The notes below the pieces were generated by a model. It made no database searches, was not told where the DNA came from, and saw only the letters and a program-made list of their open reading frames with translations. Below, in pieces: positions 5,591 to 6,181 of a stretch of 6,181 bases of DNA. Each line of letters begins with the position of its first letter. Position 1 is the first letter of the stretch. The stretch spans positions 1 to 6,181 of the forward strand of contig JALNWC010000176.1 of assembly GCA_023231075.1 (NCBI GenBank), given 5' to 3'. This DNA is from Rhodoferax sp. (lineage in GTDB: Bacteria; Pseudomonadota; Gammaproteobacteria; Burkholderiales; Burkholderiaceae_C). The translations under genes and the position numbers were made by a program.

Positions 5591-6181
5591 AGGTTGATGC
5601 CACCCTCGACCGCATGCTGGTCAATGGCCTGCAACTCCCCGGCGCTGAACGACAGCTGGCTCAAGGCCCCGGCCAGTTCGGTAATTTGCGCGGCTGAACT
5701 GGCACCGATCAGGGCGCTGGTGACGCGGGCGTCGCGCAACACCCAGGCGATGGCCATTTGCGCCAGGCTTTGGCCGCGCGCCTGCGCCAGGTCGTTCAGG
5801 GCGCGCACATGCTTGAGGTTGGCCTCGCTCAAAAAGTCGGGCTTGAAGGAGCCGCCGCCGGGGCGGTTGATGCGCGCATCTCTCGGCGTGCCGTTCAGGT
5901 ATTTGTCGGTCAGCAGGCCCTGCGCCAGCGCACTGAAGGCGATGCAGCCCATGCCGGTGTCGTCGAGCGCATCGAGCAGATCGTCTTCGATCCAGCGGTT
6001 CAACAGGCTGTACGAGGGCTGATGAATGAGCGGACGCACGCCCATGCTCTTGAGCAGCGCGGCAGCCTCGCGCGTCTTGCTGGCCGAATAACTGCTGACG
6101 CCCACATACAAGGCCTTGCCCTGCTGCACCGCGCTGGCCAGCGCGCCCATGGTTTCCTCGAGCGGCGTGTCGGGGTCAAAA
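5557..6181 (-). CDS. gpr: Aldo/keto reductase, YghZ/L-glyceraldehyde-3-phosphate reductase type (5' end missing)
   Basis: The right edge cuts this gene; 207 C-terminal residues are present, starting FDPDTPLEETMGAL, of about 345 usual for the family. The visible half follows E. coli YghZ (Gpr, AKR14) closely: GKALYVGVSSY, LIHQPSYSLLNRW, GCIAFSALAQGLLTDKYLNG and the NADPH-site region RVTSALIGASSAAQI, then INLWHKPS at the end. Members are cytoplasmic (alpha/beta)8-barrel enzymes that use NADPH to reduce L-glyceraldehyde 3-phosphate and other aldehydes such as methylglyoxal, a detoxifying role. The catalytic Asp-Tyr-Lys-His residues lie in the missing N-terminal part and cannot be checked. The stop lies inside the exporter gene (34-bp overlap), so the two form an operon with this gene first. 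An internal ATG at 6150 is not the true start because the frame stays open and homologous to the edge. Confidence 0.93.
   Translation of the reverse strand, partial: FDPDTPLEETMGALASAVQQGKALYVGVSSYSASKTREAAALLKSMGVRPLIHQPSYSLLNRWIEDDLLDALDDTGMGCIAFSALAQGLLTDKYLNGTPRDARINRPGGGSFKPDFLSEANLKHVRALNDLAQARGQSLAQMAIAWVLRDARVTSALIGASSAAQITELAGALSQLSFSAGELQAIDQHAVEGGINLWHKPSTDQRP

Noticed and set aside
4790..6022. 410-codon plus-strand open frame opposite the exporter and reductase
   Set aside because: In register with the exporter gene and then running out of register over the reductase gene; Gln/Arg/His-rich composition, no domain, and both opposite-strand genes are clearly real.

Overview
The window is GC-rich chromosomal DNA that looks like a beta-proteobacterium, most likely Burkholderiales/Comamonadaceae (Rhodoferax- or Polaromonas-like). 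The reasons are the protein sequence types, the near absence of TTA, CTA and TCA codons in the large genes, and intergenic spacers packed with dispersed-type palindromes and CCCTCTCCC repeats. This placement is inference; no rRNA or other phylogenetic marker is present.

All five protein genes lie on the minus strand, so transcription runs from high to low coordinates. In that order they are: the C-terminal part of an aldo/keto reductase of the YghZ/Gpr type (cut by the right edge); a ten-helix DMT/EamA exporter that overlaps it by 34 bp and is probably co-translated; a 638-bp spacer built of inverted and tandem repeats; an ACT-domain threonine ammonia-lyase; a 276-bp spacer with a long imperfect inverted repeat; GTP-dependent phosphoenolpyruvate carboxykinase (pckG); a 128-bp spacer with a strong hairpin and an FNR/Anr-like box; and a single-domain UspA-type universal stress protein. 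The left 120 bp hold only a short hairpin.

The genes are ordinary metabolic and stress genes. Threonine ammonia-lyase makes 2-oxobutyrate from threonine, and PEPCK moves carbon from oxaloacetate to phosphoenolpyruvate; both act at the boundary between amino-acid catabolism and gluconeogenesis, but the spacers argue for separate promoters rather than one operon. The stress protein may respond to oxygen limitation if the upstream box is real.

I found no convincing new system. The most interesting material is non-coding: the repeat island at 4081-4611, the inverted repeat between ilvA and pckG, and the regulatory region of the stress gene. The very long plus-strand open frames opposite pckG, ilvA and the exporter are explained by codon bias.
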